Assembly (NCBI RefSeq): GCF_026210795.1
Contig: NC_089434.1
Span: forward strand, 5,270,001 to 5,334,000
Reading direction: 5' to 3'
DNA: 64,000 bases
Origin: Rhizophagus irregularis
Taxonomy: Eukaryota > Glomeromycota > Glomeromycetes > Glomerales > Glomeraceae
This document shows positions 12,479 through 24,864 of this stretch, piece by piece; within the stretch, counting starts at the first letter, position 1, and each line of letters begins with the position of its first letter. Below the pieces are notes generated by a model. That model worked only from the letters and a program-made list of their open reading frames with translations. It was not told where the DNA came from and ran no database searches. The position numbers and the translations under genes are program-made.

Positions 12479-13039
12479 TGTAAATAATAATATAAAAAAA
12501 TTTTATTAAAAATGAATTTTCGGTTCTTCGATGAACGGATATATTAGTATGATTGATAATTGACATTGTTGACCATATTAGGTTACTATCAATTTATTGT
12601 ATTTATTGTATTTAAATCAATATAAGTTCCTTTATTTGAATCAAAAAAAAGCTTATACTTCAATAGACTATTTCGTTATTTTCAATAGACTTATCGGCAT
12701 GAAAAAAAAGGAAAAAAAAATTCAATCAAAAAAAGCTTATTTAATAGACTATTTCGTTACTTTCGACAGACCTATCGGTCCTCATACGACAAAAAAAAAT
12801 ATATATATAAAGACCCCTTTCTTCCCACGAACTGATTTTTTTTCTCTGCCATATCATTATACTTTGATCTAAATCATTAAAAAAAAATCGTAATCATTAC
12901 ATTTAATCTAATTATAGGAAAAAAAAAATATTATTAATAATCATAATATTTTAATTGTGGAAATAAATAAAGGTATAAAAGAACGTCTTTTACCTTATTG
13001 TATTGTTTTTTTTTTATCCTTTAACAAATTTTGGTAAAA
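12479..13039. promoter_or_regulatory. divergent intergenic region of the CACTA element
   Basis: This 561-bp gap separates the two oppositely directed element genes, so it must hold both promoters. It contains an imperfect direct repeat (about 12635-12710 and 12718-12783) with AAAAAGCTTAT, AATAGACTATTTCGTTA and AGAC.TATCGG in the same order. A T/A-rich TATATATATAAAGACCCC follows near 12800. The ATCGG inside the repeat is the same core as in the subterminal arrays, which hints at autoregulation by the element's binding protein. That is inference. Confidence 0.4.
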
Positions 13040-14651
13040 ATGCGTGGAAGAAGACCTTTCAAAATTAAGAAAATAAGCTTAAGACGCTTATCTACAACAA
13101 ATTTAACCTCTTACAACCATCATCAAACAAACTCAATGTCACCACATCGTCATCACCGTTATCGTTCAAGAAGGAACAAGTCTAGACGTTCTTCTTATTC
13201 TAATTATTCAGATAGTCGTTCACCAAGTCAACAAAGAGGACGTTCGACTACAAGACATAATAGGACTAATTATTCAGATAGTCGTTCACCAAGTCAACAA
13301 GGAGGGTGTTCAACTACAAGATATAATAGGAATGATGGTATGGTTATAATATAATAATTATGTTTTTTATTTTACATATTTTGAATATAATGTCATGATT
13401 TCAATTTACAGATATCGAAGCCCTAAGCAGAGCTATCACTGCACTTACGGAAGAAGTTCGGACCCTCAAGAAATCTCAAACAAGGAACGACCTACAAGCT
13501 GAATGGCCATCAACCCCTCAGACAACACCAGTTCCAAGGAGTAGACAAAATACATCACTCACGCCAGAACCAGAAACTGGATATCGTCGACGTGCTCGGG
13601 TTTTGCTTGAAGATATGGACGAAGATCAATATAAGTTGTTCCATGTGAGTATCAAGTAACTATTGGTTATTCAGCAAAATTTTTTAATCGATATTTTTTT
13701 ATAAAATTAAGGATGAGGTCGTGCAGATACTTAGCGGTCTCGATGATTCATTGCAATTGGATCATACCAAAAAATGGGTAGAAATTGCACCACACGTTTC
13801 AAAACACATCATGAAGGAGATCGCTAGAGTCTTGACCGGAAGGTTTCAATACAAAGATATAGAATTGAAATGGGTCTTACAGAATCTACACCGCCATCGT
13901 AGAGAAAGCTGGATGGTTAGCCTTGATCCGGATAAGACTAGATTTGAAAAGAAGAGAAAAGGAACGAATTCTCGAAGAAAAGATGTAAGTACTGAAGACA
14001 TCCGAAATATGAAATTAAAATCCTTGATCTTGTTCCTTTCTATCCTAATCACTAATATCTGATTGCAATAGAAAAAAGAGCGACGTCAGAAAGGCATCGA
14101 GCATATGTTCAATATTAATGATGCCTCGCTTAAAGAATTTCAACCGTCATCATTATCTTGGGAAGAATTCAAGGAAGACTGTGAAACCATATTTAATGAA
14201 GGAGGATTCCACAGTGATGAAGTTTCTGAAACTGATGAAGAGCTCACCAAAAAAGAAATCGAAGATCATGTTCGTCCTAAGCACAAGGGGGAACCAAAAC
14301 TTAGAGGATAAACATGTTCTTCATGTTTACGACAAGCCCCTGGAGGTCACGTCGTGTAAGTATCAAATAAAACAATTGTATAGTTATTGTATACATTTGC
14401 TTATTATCTCTTTTTCATTTTTATAGGGACGTAAATTACTTCGCTTGGCTGACCGAGTTGGTGAGAAAATAAGTCATGTAAAACTTTCACGACATCGTTG
14501 GTATGATGATAAAACGTGGATCGACGAGTCAAAACCGCCTGAAGGTGCCCCTGATTGGTCGATATCACAGTCGTACGGATCCGACGTACAACCACAAGAT
14601 GAGATCGATAATATCGATAATATTAATGATGAACCTAACGAACTTCGATGA
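13040..14651 (+). CDS. second protein of the CACTA element, RS-rich, TnpA-like in position
   Basis: Exons are 13040-13337, 13412-13644, 13712-13984, 14072-about 14361 and 14427-14651, with phases agreeing through exon 3. The start is the ATG at 13040. The N-terminus is very basic (MRGRRPFKIKK), then SR-rich, with NYSDSRSPSQQ present twice. Exon 2 begins with an amphipathic, probably coiled-coil helix (DIEALSRAITALTEEVRTLK). Exon 3 has LDDSLQLDHTKKWVEIAPHV and a basic end. Exon 4 runs into TAA at 14309-14311, but sensible sequence resumes in other frames (EDKHVLHVYDKP, then WRSRR joined to GRKLLRLADRVGEK). This suggests two single-base gains, in the G5 and C4 runs. It has no similarity to plant TnpA that I can recognise; its role as subterminal DNA-binding partner is inferred from position and basic character. 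Confidence 0.6.
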
Positions 14652-15283
14652 ACAGGTTTAATTAATGCATTAATGCAATGTTAGATTTAAAAGAGCACGT
14701 ATATTAATAATAATTTGTAGTTTATATTTTTATTACGCAAGAATGATTTGTAGTTTATTTCTATATAACAACGATTAAATATAGCAAGCAAATGTATTAC
14801 TGTAAAATTGATTAGTATATTGCTATATAATATATTGCAACGAATAGTAATAAATTGATTAAAACAATTTGAAATATCGTGATTTCAATTACTGCCCGGC
14901 GTGTATTGTATCGTTTAACGATACTTTATGATAACCCAAATAAATACTTAAATATTATATAAATATAAGTAAAATATCAGAAATCCGATATTAACATAAT
15001 ATTTATCCGATTTGCACCTTATAGTTTATTAAAACTTCAAAAGATTCAGTTATTAATTTGGTAAATATTGGGCGTTTATTTGTAAAATAACAGAAACCCG
15101 ATTCTTCACCAATAGAAATCCAATACTTATGAAGTATTTATGCCCGGTTGTATCCAGAAATGCAACAAGAACCTGAGCCCAATCGGGAATAAGTATCGGG
15201 ATTGTATAATATATATATCTGTGAAGAATTAGTGAAGAATCGGGTACCTGAATTTTCTCTGATATGTTGTCATTCGACCAGTG
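14652..15283. repeat. right subterminal motif array of the CACTA element
   Basis: It mirrors the left end: TGCCCGGCG, AATCCGATA, ATCCGATTTG, ACCCGATTCTTCACC, CCAATCGGGAATAAG, TATCGGGATTG and GAATCGGGTACC recur between about 14890 and 15250. GTGAAGAATCGGG appears in both orientations. It ends in the terminal repeat at 15270-15283. Confidence 0.65.
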
Positions 15284-15663
15284 TTATTCTGGCTGAAATT
15301 GGAATATTAATCACATAATTTTCTTATATACTGAACTTTTTCTGAAAAAACTTAAGGGTTTGGTATATAAAAAAATTTTTCTTTACTAAATTCTACTATA
15401 TACTAAACTTTCACCCTCAAACTATGGGTTTGGTATATTGAAATTTGACTGTAAAATAAAGTTATTAAGTAAAACAAAAAATATTTTATTTTTGTATTGC
15501 CAAACTTTTCTACTATAACATTTTTTATAAGTTTCCATTTTATTTTACAGTGACTTACAAAAGTAACTGACTATGTATTATTTAAATTATTAATTATTTG
15601 AATTTTAAAACAATTTAAATCCAATTAAAACAAAAAATTTAAAATATAAATAATATATAATAT

Positions 15664-16066
15664 TAGAGTTACAATCTGGATGATTAACAGATCGTCACAT
15701 TTTAATAATTATATGCGCAATCAATCAAATAAAGGAATAATTTTTTTTGAGATATTTTGTAAGTATATTTTAATATAAACTTAAATATCTCCTTCAGAAA
15801 TAAAAAAAAAGAGATAAATTAGAAAATTCATCAAAAATCAGAAATATTCATCTGTATAGATAATAAAATTTAATCTGTCTGAATTATATTTCATTTTTAA
15901 TATTTAGTCAATAGAATAATTCATTTTTTTGGGTCGTCCTATAATGTTAGATGTAAACCTTAATAGCCAATACATAATTTAGAAAATGTAGGCATTGTTT
16001 TTCAAAAATAGATGAGAAATATTTGAACAATTTGTTCATCCATTAATCATCCAGATCGTAATACTA
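15664..16066. mobile_element. candidate MITE with GTTACAATCTGGATGATTAA ends
   Basis: GTTACAATCTGGATGATTAA at 15668-15687 is matched in inverted orientation by TTAATCATCCAGATCGTAAT at 16043-16062. The interior is noncoding and AT-rich. No clear target duplication was found, so the borders are approximate. It lies just outside the CACTA element, between it and the Tc1 copy. Confidence 0.45.
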
Positions 16067-16336
16067 TATAATATGATCTATTAAAAATATAAATTTTAAT
16101 AATTAGTTTTTTTTAATTATATAATATTTTAAGCAAAAAAATCTGGTCAGTTTCTTTTATCACCTTTTAATATTTTTAAAAAATCAAAATTTTCATAAAA
16201 TTATATTATGATTTTATAAAAAAAAATGTAAAATTAATAATTAAATAGCTTAAATTATTAATTAAAACAAAAAAATTCAATATTCTTTAGAATAAATTAA
16301 TTTATTCTTTTAATGAATATATTTAAAATTATTATA

Positions 16337-17663
16337 CACTGGCCTACAAAAAGTATTCAGATTTTTTTTTTATTTATAAAATTTATATGTAAAATTTATA
16401 ATTTTATGTACATATAAAAAATTTTTTCGTACTTATTAATTGACAAATAAATTTTATTATATTAAAATATAAAATATAAAGTTATTATACGAAAAATATT
16501 ATAGCTAAAAAATTAATATTTAATATGGCCACCTTTGGCCTTAATTACTGCTTTAACCCGATTAGGCATACTTAAAATTAGGTTATGGCATGTTTCAATA
16601 GTGATTTTTCGCCATTCCTCTTGTACTGCCCAATTAACTTCTGTTTAGACTTAAACAAAGGCTTTCTTTTACGAACCTGATAATCCAAATAGTTCCACAG
16701 GTTTTCGATCGGGTTTAGATCAGGGCTCTGTGCCACCCAGTCTAAAATCGGAATACTATGCGTTCTCATCCACCAAACACTGTAAGTTGAAGTATGACAA
16801 AATGCTCCATCTTGTTGAAAAATGGAGTTAGGTAATTGTCAACCCATGGGATAAAATGGTTAGCCAGAATATTAACGTATTCATCAGAATCCATATTTCC
16901 CTCCACTACAACCAAAGGACCAACTCCATGCCAACCAAAACACCTCCAAAACATTACTGATCCTCCCCCAAACTTAACTGTAGGTTGAATACAATCTTTA
17001 TTGTATGTTTCTCCAGGACTTCTCCATACTCTTGCTCGACCATCTGATTGAAAAAGAGCAAATCTTGACTCATCTGACCATACCACTTGTTTCCACTCCT
17101 CTATCCAATTTTTTTTCTTTACACCATCTCAAACGGTCAGTTCGATGTTTTGCAGTCAAATGAAGTTTTTTTTGGACAGTATAACTTCCAAGACCTTCAC
17201 TATGAAGGTAACTTCTGACTGTATTATGGTGTAAAGTTGCGTCAAGACTGGTATTTAGCCTGTTTGTCACATCACCTAGAGGAGAAAACCGGTCAGTTCA
17301 GATGATACATTTTAAAGCTCGGGTATCACGTTCAGTGAGAACTTTTGGTCTTCCAGAACGTTTCTTAGGTTCTGTAGAACCTGTTTCTTTATACTTTTTT
17401 ATAATATCATTTACAGTACTGGTCGGAATACCAAACTGAGTAGAAATAACTCTTTGCCTGATACCACTAAGATATGCGCCAATAATTCGTTCCCAGTGGG
17501 TCTTTGAAACTTCTTTTCCACGCATTTAAAACTAGAAGAGGAGTGAAAAATAAATATTTTGTTATCTCCTTTATTTATATGTGCGATAGGGAGAAATCGC
17601 CGATTGTAACACAGATGCGCAAAATCACGTGATGAAAATCCGAATACTTTTTGTAGGCCAGTG
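16337..17663. mobile_element. Tc1-type transposon, decayed, TA duplication
   Basis: Both ends begin CACTGGCCTACAAAAAGTAT, followed by TC(A/G)GATTTT (left 16337, right read inward from 17663). They are flanked by TA at 16335-16336 and 17664-17665, as Tc1/mariner insertion requires. The 1327-bp length is usual for the family. The left interior has become AT-rich while the right retains GC-rich sequence including an ATCACGTGAT palindrome. Confidence 0.92.
16513..17525 (-). pseudogene. Tc1 transposase (DD34E), inactivated
   Basis: It starts with MRGKEVSKTHWERIIG, then the HTH pair (GIRQRVISTQFGIPTSTVND, with KKRSGRPKVLTERD in the linker, a GRPR-like hook). The catalytic core reads VVWSDESRFALFQSDG (first Asp), FQQDGAFCHTS (second Asp) and AQSPDLNPIENLW (Glu), with 34 residues between the last two. 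The end is RVKAVIKAKGGHIKY-stop at 16513-16515. Damage seen: TGA at 17298-17300, and frameshifts near 17118, near 16830 and near 16648. All motifs are otherwise intact, so the loss looks recent. It fills the Tc1 element. Confidence 0.93.
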
Positions 17664-19035
17664 TATAATATATAGATTTACAATTTTTTTATAGTTTTTT
17701 TTTTAAATAACATTACATCAAATAATTTTATAATTCTTCTAGTTAAAAGGAATTTTCTGAAAAAAAAAAAGCCAACAGACTCTAATGATCTTCATTTTGT
17801 CATATAATGTAAATCAATTTTTATATATATTAATTATGTCGATCACTTTGATCACATAACTTTGTTAAGATTTTCCATTTTTAAAAAATCTTGGCGTGAG
17901 ACCTTATGCACTTAATGTACTATAAGAAACCTTATACTACGACTATTTTTGACTGCTCTACAATTTTCTTAATATATCAAAAAGGATTTAGAATGTCATT
18001 TTTTACTTTTATTTGTAACATATTATAGGGGTACGACATAACGCAGGTGCGTTAAAAAGCAAAACCCTATTATTTAATCTATTTGATTTCTAAAATAATA
18101 TGACTTCTTGTATAATTCTATTGCTTTCTCATGAAATAGATAAACATGTATTGAAAGAATACAGCAGATTACAAAGTATTATTAAAATTTAATTATTCAT
18201 CTTTAGATCATACTTAGAAAATATGAAAAATGGAAATGAATTTTTTCTTCTAAATTGTGTGTACCCAATTTTTCTCTAATTCTAACATATCATATGCTTT
18301 CATCGTTCAAGTTGGGAAGTAACTCATGTACACATTTTGAATGTTTCAAATGACTGATATTATTCTATTTGATTGAACGTATCAAAATTAGATTTTCATT
18401 ATTTAGAGAGTTACTTATATAAGAAGTTTATAACCATAAATGTTACCATGACGATCTCTATATTTAACCTTTTATGCCATTGAACTAGTGAGACGTTTCA
18501 TTGTTTGTTGGCGTATGCATGCAGCTATCGGTTGTGCCCACTTTTTAAAAGTATTACTATCATTTTCCTGATAATCTCATTCTGTTGCATATTTTTCTTT
18601 TTTTATAGAACGATTGAACTTCTTCTGAATTAATATTTGCACTAGAATTGGTATTTACAAAATTTGAAACTGAGCTGTAAAACTTAAATCTAATTTTTCA
18701 ACTCGGTATAAAAAATTTTACACGTATAAATTGAAGATAACGTGTGAATTTTTACATGATAAATTGGTTACATAAATAATGCTTGATTTTAAACCCTGCA
18801 CAAAATTTTTTTATTGTTGAACATATACATCTGCATTATGCATATCAAGTACAAACTTTATTAATTTTACTGTTTTTGTCCAAAAAATAAGTTCTTTTAT
18901 CGTTAAATGCATATTTTATTATGCTTGATATAAATGGTAATATTTAAATTCGTCATTTTTTTTTTTATAAAGGGCGCAACAAAAAAAAAAAAAAAAAATC
19001 GTAAATTTTTATAAATAAAAATTTATTCTCGTAAT
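17664..19035. other. intergenic gap upstream of the channel gene
   Basis: No ORF, repeat or RNA gene is supported. A poly-A run lies at about 18981-18998, shortly before the start codon of the channel gene. 18290-18560 has slightly higher G+C without a readable frame. Confidence 0.5.
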
Positions 19036-22000
19036 ATGAGTAGCGAAAAAATTGAAACTCAGAATAATGATACTACATCAATAGAAATTTTAGATGATAA
19101 GGATGATATAAGAGAACTTAAGGGTAATATGCAAGAACTTGAGGATGAAATTGAAAACCACGAGAAATCAATTTACCGTATTTTAAAAGAAATTCCGGAG
19201 AAAGATGATCTTTGGAATGAAATTGAATACCACAAGAAATCAATTTACCGTATTTTCGTTCCTCAATATATGAATGATACTAGTTCAAATGATGATTATG
19301 TTGTTACTTATAGTTATGACCATGATTCATTCCTTGGATGGCCAATTAACATTGATGAAAAGAATAAACTGAATGAACTGCAACCTGATGTTTATGTTAA
19401 ACTTGTCCCACTCAACAATCTCTTACCATATTTAGACGATTTTGTACTATTAAGTAAAAAAATCATGTCACTTTATTTATATCGTAAACATTGTAAGTAT
19501 TTTATTTTTGATTCAAAAAATAAGTAAATTAATTTTATGATTTAATTAATAATAATTTATGTTGCAATTTTTAGGGCTTATTGATTTTAATAATGATCGT
19601 ACTGGTGATACCGGATTTCTTGAACTAGAAAATACTGTTAATTGTGTAGATTCAGATAATGGACATGATGGACGTGACACTATTGGATTTCTTCCTAATG
19701 GAGATTTAATTCAAGTATCGCTAATTAATAAAAAAATTTACAAGTACTGTTTAGAAAATAAACCAAAAAATAAAGGTTCTTGGAAATGTTCTCAAATTTA
19801 TGATCTAAAAATTCCCAAAAGTTTACGTGGTCAATATACTACCTTACGTAGTTCTATATGTCAAGAAAAGTTATTTCTAATTGTTAATGATCATAAAACA
19901 TTAATAATTCAAATTGATTTATCGAATATGACTTTTGAAAGACAATACATTTCAGAGGGATTCATACTTGATGTTTTTCTATGTAACTCAGATGGGGCTT
20001 CTTTTTATCGTAAACCAATAATAATGAATAAAAATCAAACGTTATTTGCGATAGCTGATGATTATACTTACATATTTTCAATGGAAAATGGAATGTTGAT
20101 TTTAAAATATAATTGTTAGTATTAATACATATACTATATTATTTTAATATTTTTTAATTTTTATATATTCTAATTATAATTTATTTTCGTAGATGGTGAA
20201 GAGAATTCTCCAGTTGAATTTATATCTTTGGAAGATAATTCCGAAAGATTAGTCATTAATCAACATTTCTCACTCGAACATAAACTTTTAGATCCTTATC
20301 AACCTTATTATGAAATTGATATTTCCCAAGATTTTAATAAAAAAAGTGTGATAACTAAATCAAACAAAAAAATTTGCATTGACAAAAATGGTAACGTTTG
20401 TATTAAAAATGGGTTAGAATTGAAACAATTAACAAACAAGAACATCTATAGGAATAGTATTTACTATACTTTATTTACTTTTAAGGTTATACAAAATATG
20501 CTTGACGATATCATCAAACAAGTGGAGATTAAAAAGGTTGCATCATCTAAAGAGTTTGTGTTAAAACATAACTTTAAAATTAATAATGAAGGTCTTTGTC
20601 AACTTTATCTTCGTAATAATTTTAATTCTGTTACTGATAATGTAATACCGAATATTGATTATTATAATGATGAGATTACACTTAGAAAATCAACTGGTAA
20701 AGAAATAAAGTATATTAAAGTTCCTCATATACTTTCATATGAACTATTAAACGACCAGAATTTGGTATTAATTAATATGAGAGGAATTGATATTTATTCA
20801 ATAAATGAGTTTGGGCTTAAACATCAATATTTTTGGCATAATGATGAATGGGATCGTATTTATAAAAAATTCATTAAAGATCATGGAAATAAATTTAATG
20901 CAAGTTTTATTGATAAATATTACAAGCCACTTTTTATAAATGTTTATAATAGTGAATTTAATGATTCAAAATATTTAATACCATTATCAAGATTAAACTG
21001 TAATGATGCGAAGGAAATAATCGAAGATTTTATAAATGATACAGTAGCATTATCAAGATTTGGATTAGAAATGTTGAAAATGGCAATTAGTGACAAAATT
21101 GATTATCAACTGATAAAACAATTAGCTACAGGTATTATAGATAATGAAATGGCAATTTCAAAATTTGGAACAGAAATTTTAAATATAGCATTTAAAGAAA
21201 ATTATCACGATGTTGTTTATCAAACCATTGATAAAATTATCAAATCAACTCAAGATTATTCCGAAACTTACATGACTTTTATTAGTTTATTCTTAAAAAA
21301 TTTATGTGAATATTACCCTGATTCCATAGTCAAATACATTTTAAGTACTTCTATTATATTATCTCCTTATTGCAATAAAATTAAAAATTCAAAAAATACA
21401 TCACTTTATTCATATTCAAAAAATATTTACGTTAAGGAATCAAATATGGATAATAATTATTTTAAGATTATATTATCATTTTTAAAAGAATTATGGATAC
21501 GGGAAGAAACACAAACAGTTAGTTTTATAGTTCCTTTTCCTCGTATTTGTGAATATAACGATAATCCTTGGAATAAATTTATATATGAACCGAAATCTAT
21601 TCTCTTTTGTAATATAGATGGTGATCATCTTTATAATTGGTGGAATTTTGCCGCAATTGTTGATTATAAGTGGAAAACTTTTGGATGGATTTATTATTAT
21701 TTGAATTGGTTCTTTTATACAATTTTTTACATTTGTTATTCATTAGCTTCTGCATTAGATCAAAATTCTATCCCTGATTCTTATTTTAAATTACTTTTTA
21801 TAATTTCCATTGTACTTGGTTCAATATTTTTAATTTTTGAAATTCGTCAATTTTTATGGAACACAAAACTTTATGTTAATGATGTATGGAATTTATTTGG
21901 TAAGTAATACTAATATTTATTTTAATTGCTTTATATTAAGAAAAATATATGATATATATATATATATATAACCTGATTTAATTTTTACTAATAGATATAG

Positions 22001-24018
22001 GGTCATATCTTTTACCAATTATAACCGCAATTTTATGGTTTATTAATAAAAGCCTACCTTCTTGGCTTACAGCAATATCTATTATATTAATAAGTTTTAA
22101 ATTTTTATTATTTTTCAGAGTAATTAAATCATTTGGAATTTATTTTGCCATAATAATTGGTGTTGCAAAAAAAGTTTTTCCATTCTTGATGCTCTTATTT
22201 TTTATTATACTTGGTTATGCTCAAGCATTTTTCATTATTCTAAAATCAACCAATGAAAATGATGATAATGATCCACAAAACCTAGCAACTAAATACGATT
22301 TTATTAATTCGGATGGAACTATTAATAATACAACAAAATTAATTCAAGAAACTGATTCAAATACGAATTTATTTAATTGGTTTCCAACTTCTCTTTTAGC
22401 CGTGTATAAAATCCTTACCGGTAATAATTTACTTTATTTATAAACCATTTTTTTTTTAAAAAAAAAAAAATACTAAATAATTTCTAATACAATTAATTAT
22501 AGGTGATTCTGGGTCTTTAGCATCATGGACTTATCGTGATCATCACACAATGACAGTTTTATTAGTTACCTTTACATTTTTCACAGTAATTTATCTTTTG
22601 AATTTATTTATTGGATTGCTCAATATAGCTATTGAAAAATATAATAAAGAAGAAGAATTTTTACTTCAAAAAGCAAAGGTAAATTTTTTTTTTGTTTCAG
22701 TCATATCTGGTAATTATATTAAATCTTTTCGTTAACTAACATTTATTTTATTTTATTTTTTTTTTTAAGATTATTATGGAAATTGAATTATTTTATATGT
22801 TTCCATGTTGGAGAAGCGATAAAAAATGGTTTCCAGATTGGATGTAAATGTTAATTTATTTATATTATAATTTCTCAGTTTTTGTATATATATTTTTATT
22901 AATATATTTTATTTAAATATTTTAGTTATTATGATGTACCTGTTACAAAAGTTCGTAAATTAATTAATGCAATTAATAATGATAAAGCTGTATTTGATTA
23001 TCCACCATTTATCAGTAAGAAATTGGAAGAGTTGGTAGTACTTACTAATGATAATAAAAAACAAAATAACGAAGAACATGATGATGAAGGAAACAAAAAT
23101 AATAAACTAGTGGAACAAAAAGAACCTACAAAAGAAGAGCTTATACAACAAAATAATCTACTTAAAAAACAAATAACTGATATTAACGATCTTGTTACTG
23201 AAGTTCGTAAATTAATTAATGCAATTGATAATAATAAAAAGCAAAGTAATGAAAAACATGTTAATAAAGAAAAACAATATAATAAACCAGAGAAGCAAAT
23301 AGAACAAACAAATGAAGACCTTACACAACAAAATAATGTACCTAATCAACAAACAGATGACCTCGATCCTTTTAGTACAGATGAATTCAATCCTTTTAAT
23401 TTAATTAAAAAGATTGAGGGTAAACAGTCTCTTCCTCCAACTATCATCGATAGTGTGAAAAAGTTAGCAGTAGAAGAACAAAATAAAAGATTATCAGAGA
23501 AGCAAATAGAACAAACAAATGAAGACCTTATACAACAAAATAATAAAGACCTTACACAACAAAATAATGTACCTAATCAACAAACAGATGACTTTGATCC
23601 TTTTAGTACAGATGAATTCAATCCTTTTAATTTAATTAAAAAGATTGAGGGTCAACAGTCTCTTCCTCCAACTATCATCGATAGTTTGAAAAAGTTAGCA
23701 GTAGAAGAACAAAATAAAAGATTATCAGAGAAGCAAATAGAACAAACAAAAGAAGACCTTACACAACAAAATAATGAAGATCTTATACAACAAAATAATG
23801 AAGACCTTATACAACAAAATAATGAAGACCTTATACAACAAAATAATGTACCTAATCAACAAACAGATGACTTCGATCCTTTTAGTACAGATGAATTCAA
23901 TCCTTTTAATTTAACTAAAAAGATTGAGAGTGAACAGTCTCTTTTTCCAACTATCATCGATAGTGTGAAAAAGTTAGCAATAGAAGAACAAAATAAAAGA
24001 TTGAAGGAGAAAAAGTAA
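19036..24018 (+). CDS. TRP-like cation channel with DPF/NPF repeat tail
   Basis: Seven exons join in frame: 19036-19492, 19575-20114, 20193-21899, 21995-22420, 22503-22678, 22770-22843, 22926-24018 (1490 residues). Residues 1-70 are acidic and coiled-coil, with a duplicated KSIYRI segment. Residues 85-800 hold repeating beta-type blades (DDYVVTYSYDHDSFLGW, IGFLPNGDLIQV), probably propeller-like, then a helical region. Membrane helices run from about 826 to 1087 (YLNWFFYTIFYICYSLA, LLFIISIVLGSIFLIFEI, YLLPIITAILWFI, AISIILISFKFLLFF, VFPFLMLLFFIILGYAQAFF). A pore helix with LLAVYKILTGDSGSLASW precedes the last helix, VLLVTFTFFTVIYLLNLFIG. This layout and the pore resemble TRPV-type channels. 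The cytosolic tail (about 1248-1487) has three units with DPFSTDEFNPFNL. Ion selectivity cannot be read from sequence. It is the only long gene here with no lesion. Confidence 0.9.
23291..24009 (+). repeat. three tandem coding repeats in the channel tail
   Basis: Units start at about 23291, 23498 and 23728, each beginning EKQIEQT.EDL and containing VPNQQTDD, DPFSTDEFNPFNL, KKIE, LPPTIIDS (LFPTIIDS in the third) and KKLAVEEQNKRL. The third unit has gained extra copies of the 8-residue step NEDLIQQN. Nucleotide identity between units is very high, so the expansion is recent and stays in frame. Confidence 0.92.
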
Positions 24019-24864
24019 AGTATTAAGGAATTAAAAACAATAGTATTAATGATTAAATTGATAAAAAAATTACTGTTTCTTCAAAGGATTTTATTTAATT
24101 AACATGCCAATTAAAAATAAAGATAAAAAACAAAAATTACAAGACTCTTAATTTATCTCTGTAAGCATCATGTAAATGATTATTGATTTTTTTGACATTT
24201 TAGTTACATCGCTACAATGATAATTTTTAGATATTTATAAAAAAATTTAAGACATATTGTACTAAAGTATACAAAATAATAATACTATATAACTAAAATA
24301 ATATATATTAGTATTTTTATGTATATTATTTTATGCTGTAATTATACGATACAATGCAAGCCCTATGAAAAATTTTCATTGAAATTTATCCAATATATAA
24401 TTAACACAAATTTATATAATATTCATTTTCAAATTTAGCCCATTTGGAACATTTTTTACATGTATAAAGTTGTACAAAAATTAAACAGTTTGTACATCAG
24501 GAAATTTAAAGATCGATAAAATTATATAAATTTATAACTTTTATATAAAGTTAAATAATTTTTTATATAAAATTTATATATTTATAAAAATATATAAATA
24601 ATAATATTTTTTAATATAAAAGTTACTTATTTTTTTACGTAAAATTGCATATTTATAAATCTATATATAGATTATAATAATTCATAATTTTATTTTAAAG
24701 AATAAGTAGAAAATTACATAATTTTACATAAAAATGTATGTATAAAATTTTGTAAAAATGAGTATAATTTTTAAAATTTTTACACAATATTTTGCATATT
24801 TTTAGCTACTAGTTATTAATTTATAAAATTATGAACAATATGTACAGTTCTATCAATACTTCAA
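24019..24864. other. extreme AT-rich gap
   Basis: After the channel stop codon the sequence is nearly all A and T, with many TTTATATAA-like units between 24230 and 24720. No gene or bounded element is visible. It would include the channel's 3' UTR. Confidence 0.6.

Larger units (their letters stand above)
8827..15283. mobile_element. CACTA (En/Spm) transposon, complete ends
   Basis: The left end is CACTGGTCAAATGA at 8827. The right end, read inward, is CACTGGTCGAATGA at 15283 (13 of 14 bases match). TTA lies immediately outside on both sides (8824-8826 and 15284-15286), the 3-bp target duplication expected of CACTA elements. Inside are a Tnp2-type transposase on the minus strand and a second gene on the plus strand, transcribed divergently, with repeated CCGAT/ATCGG motifs near both ends. 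The 6.46-kb length fits the family. The transposase has frameshifts, so this copy probably depends on another source for movement. Confidence 0.93.
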
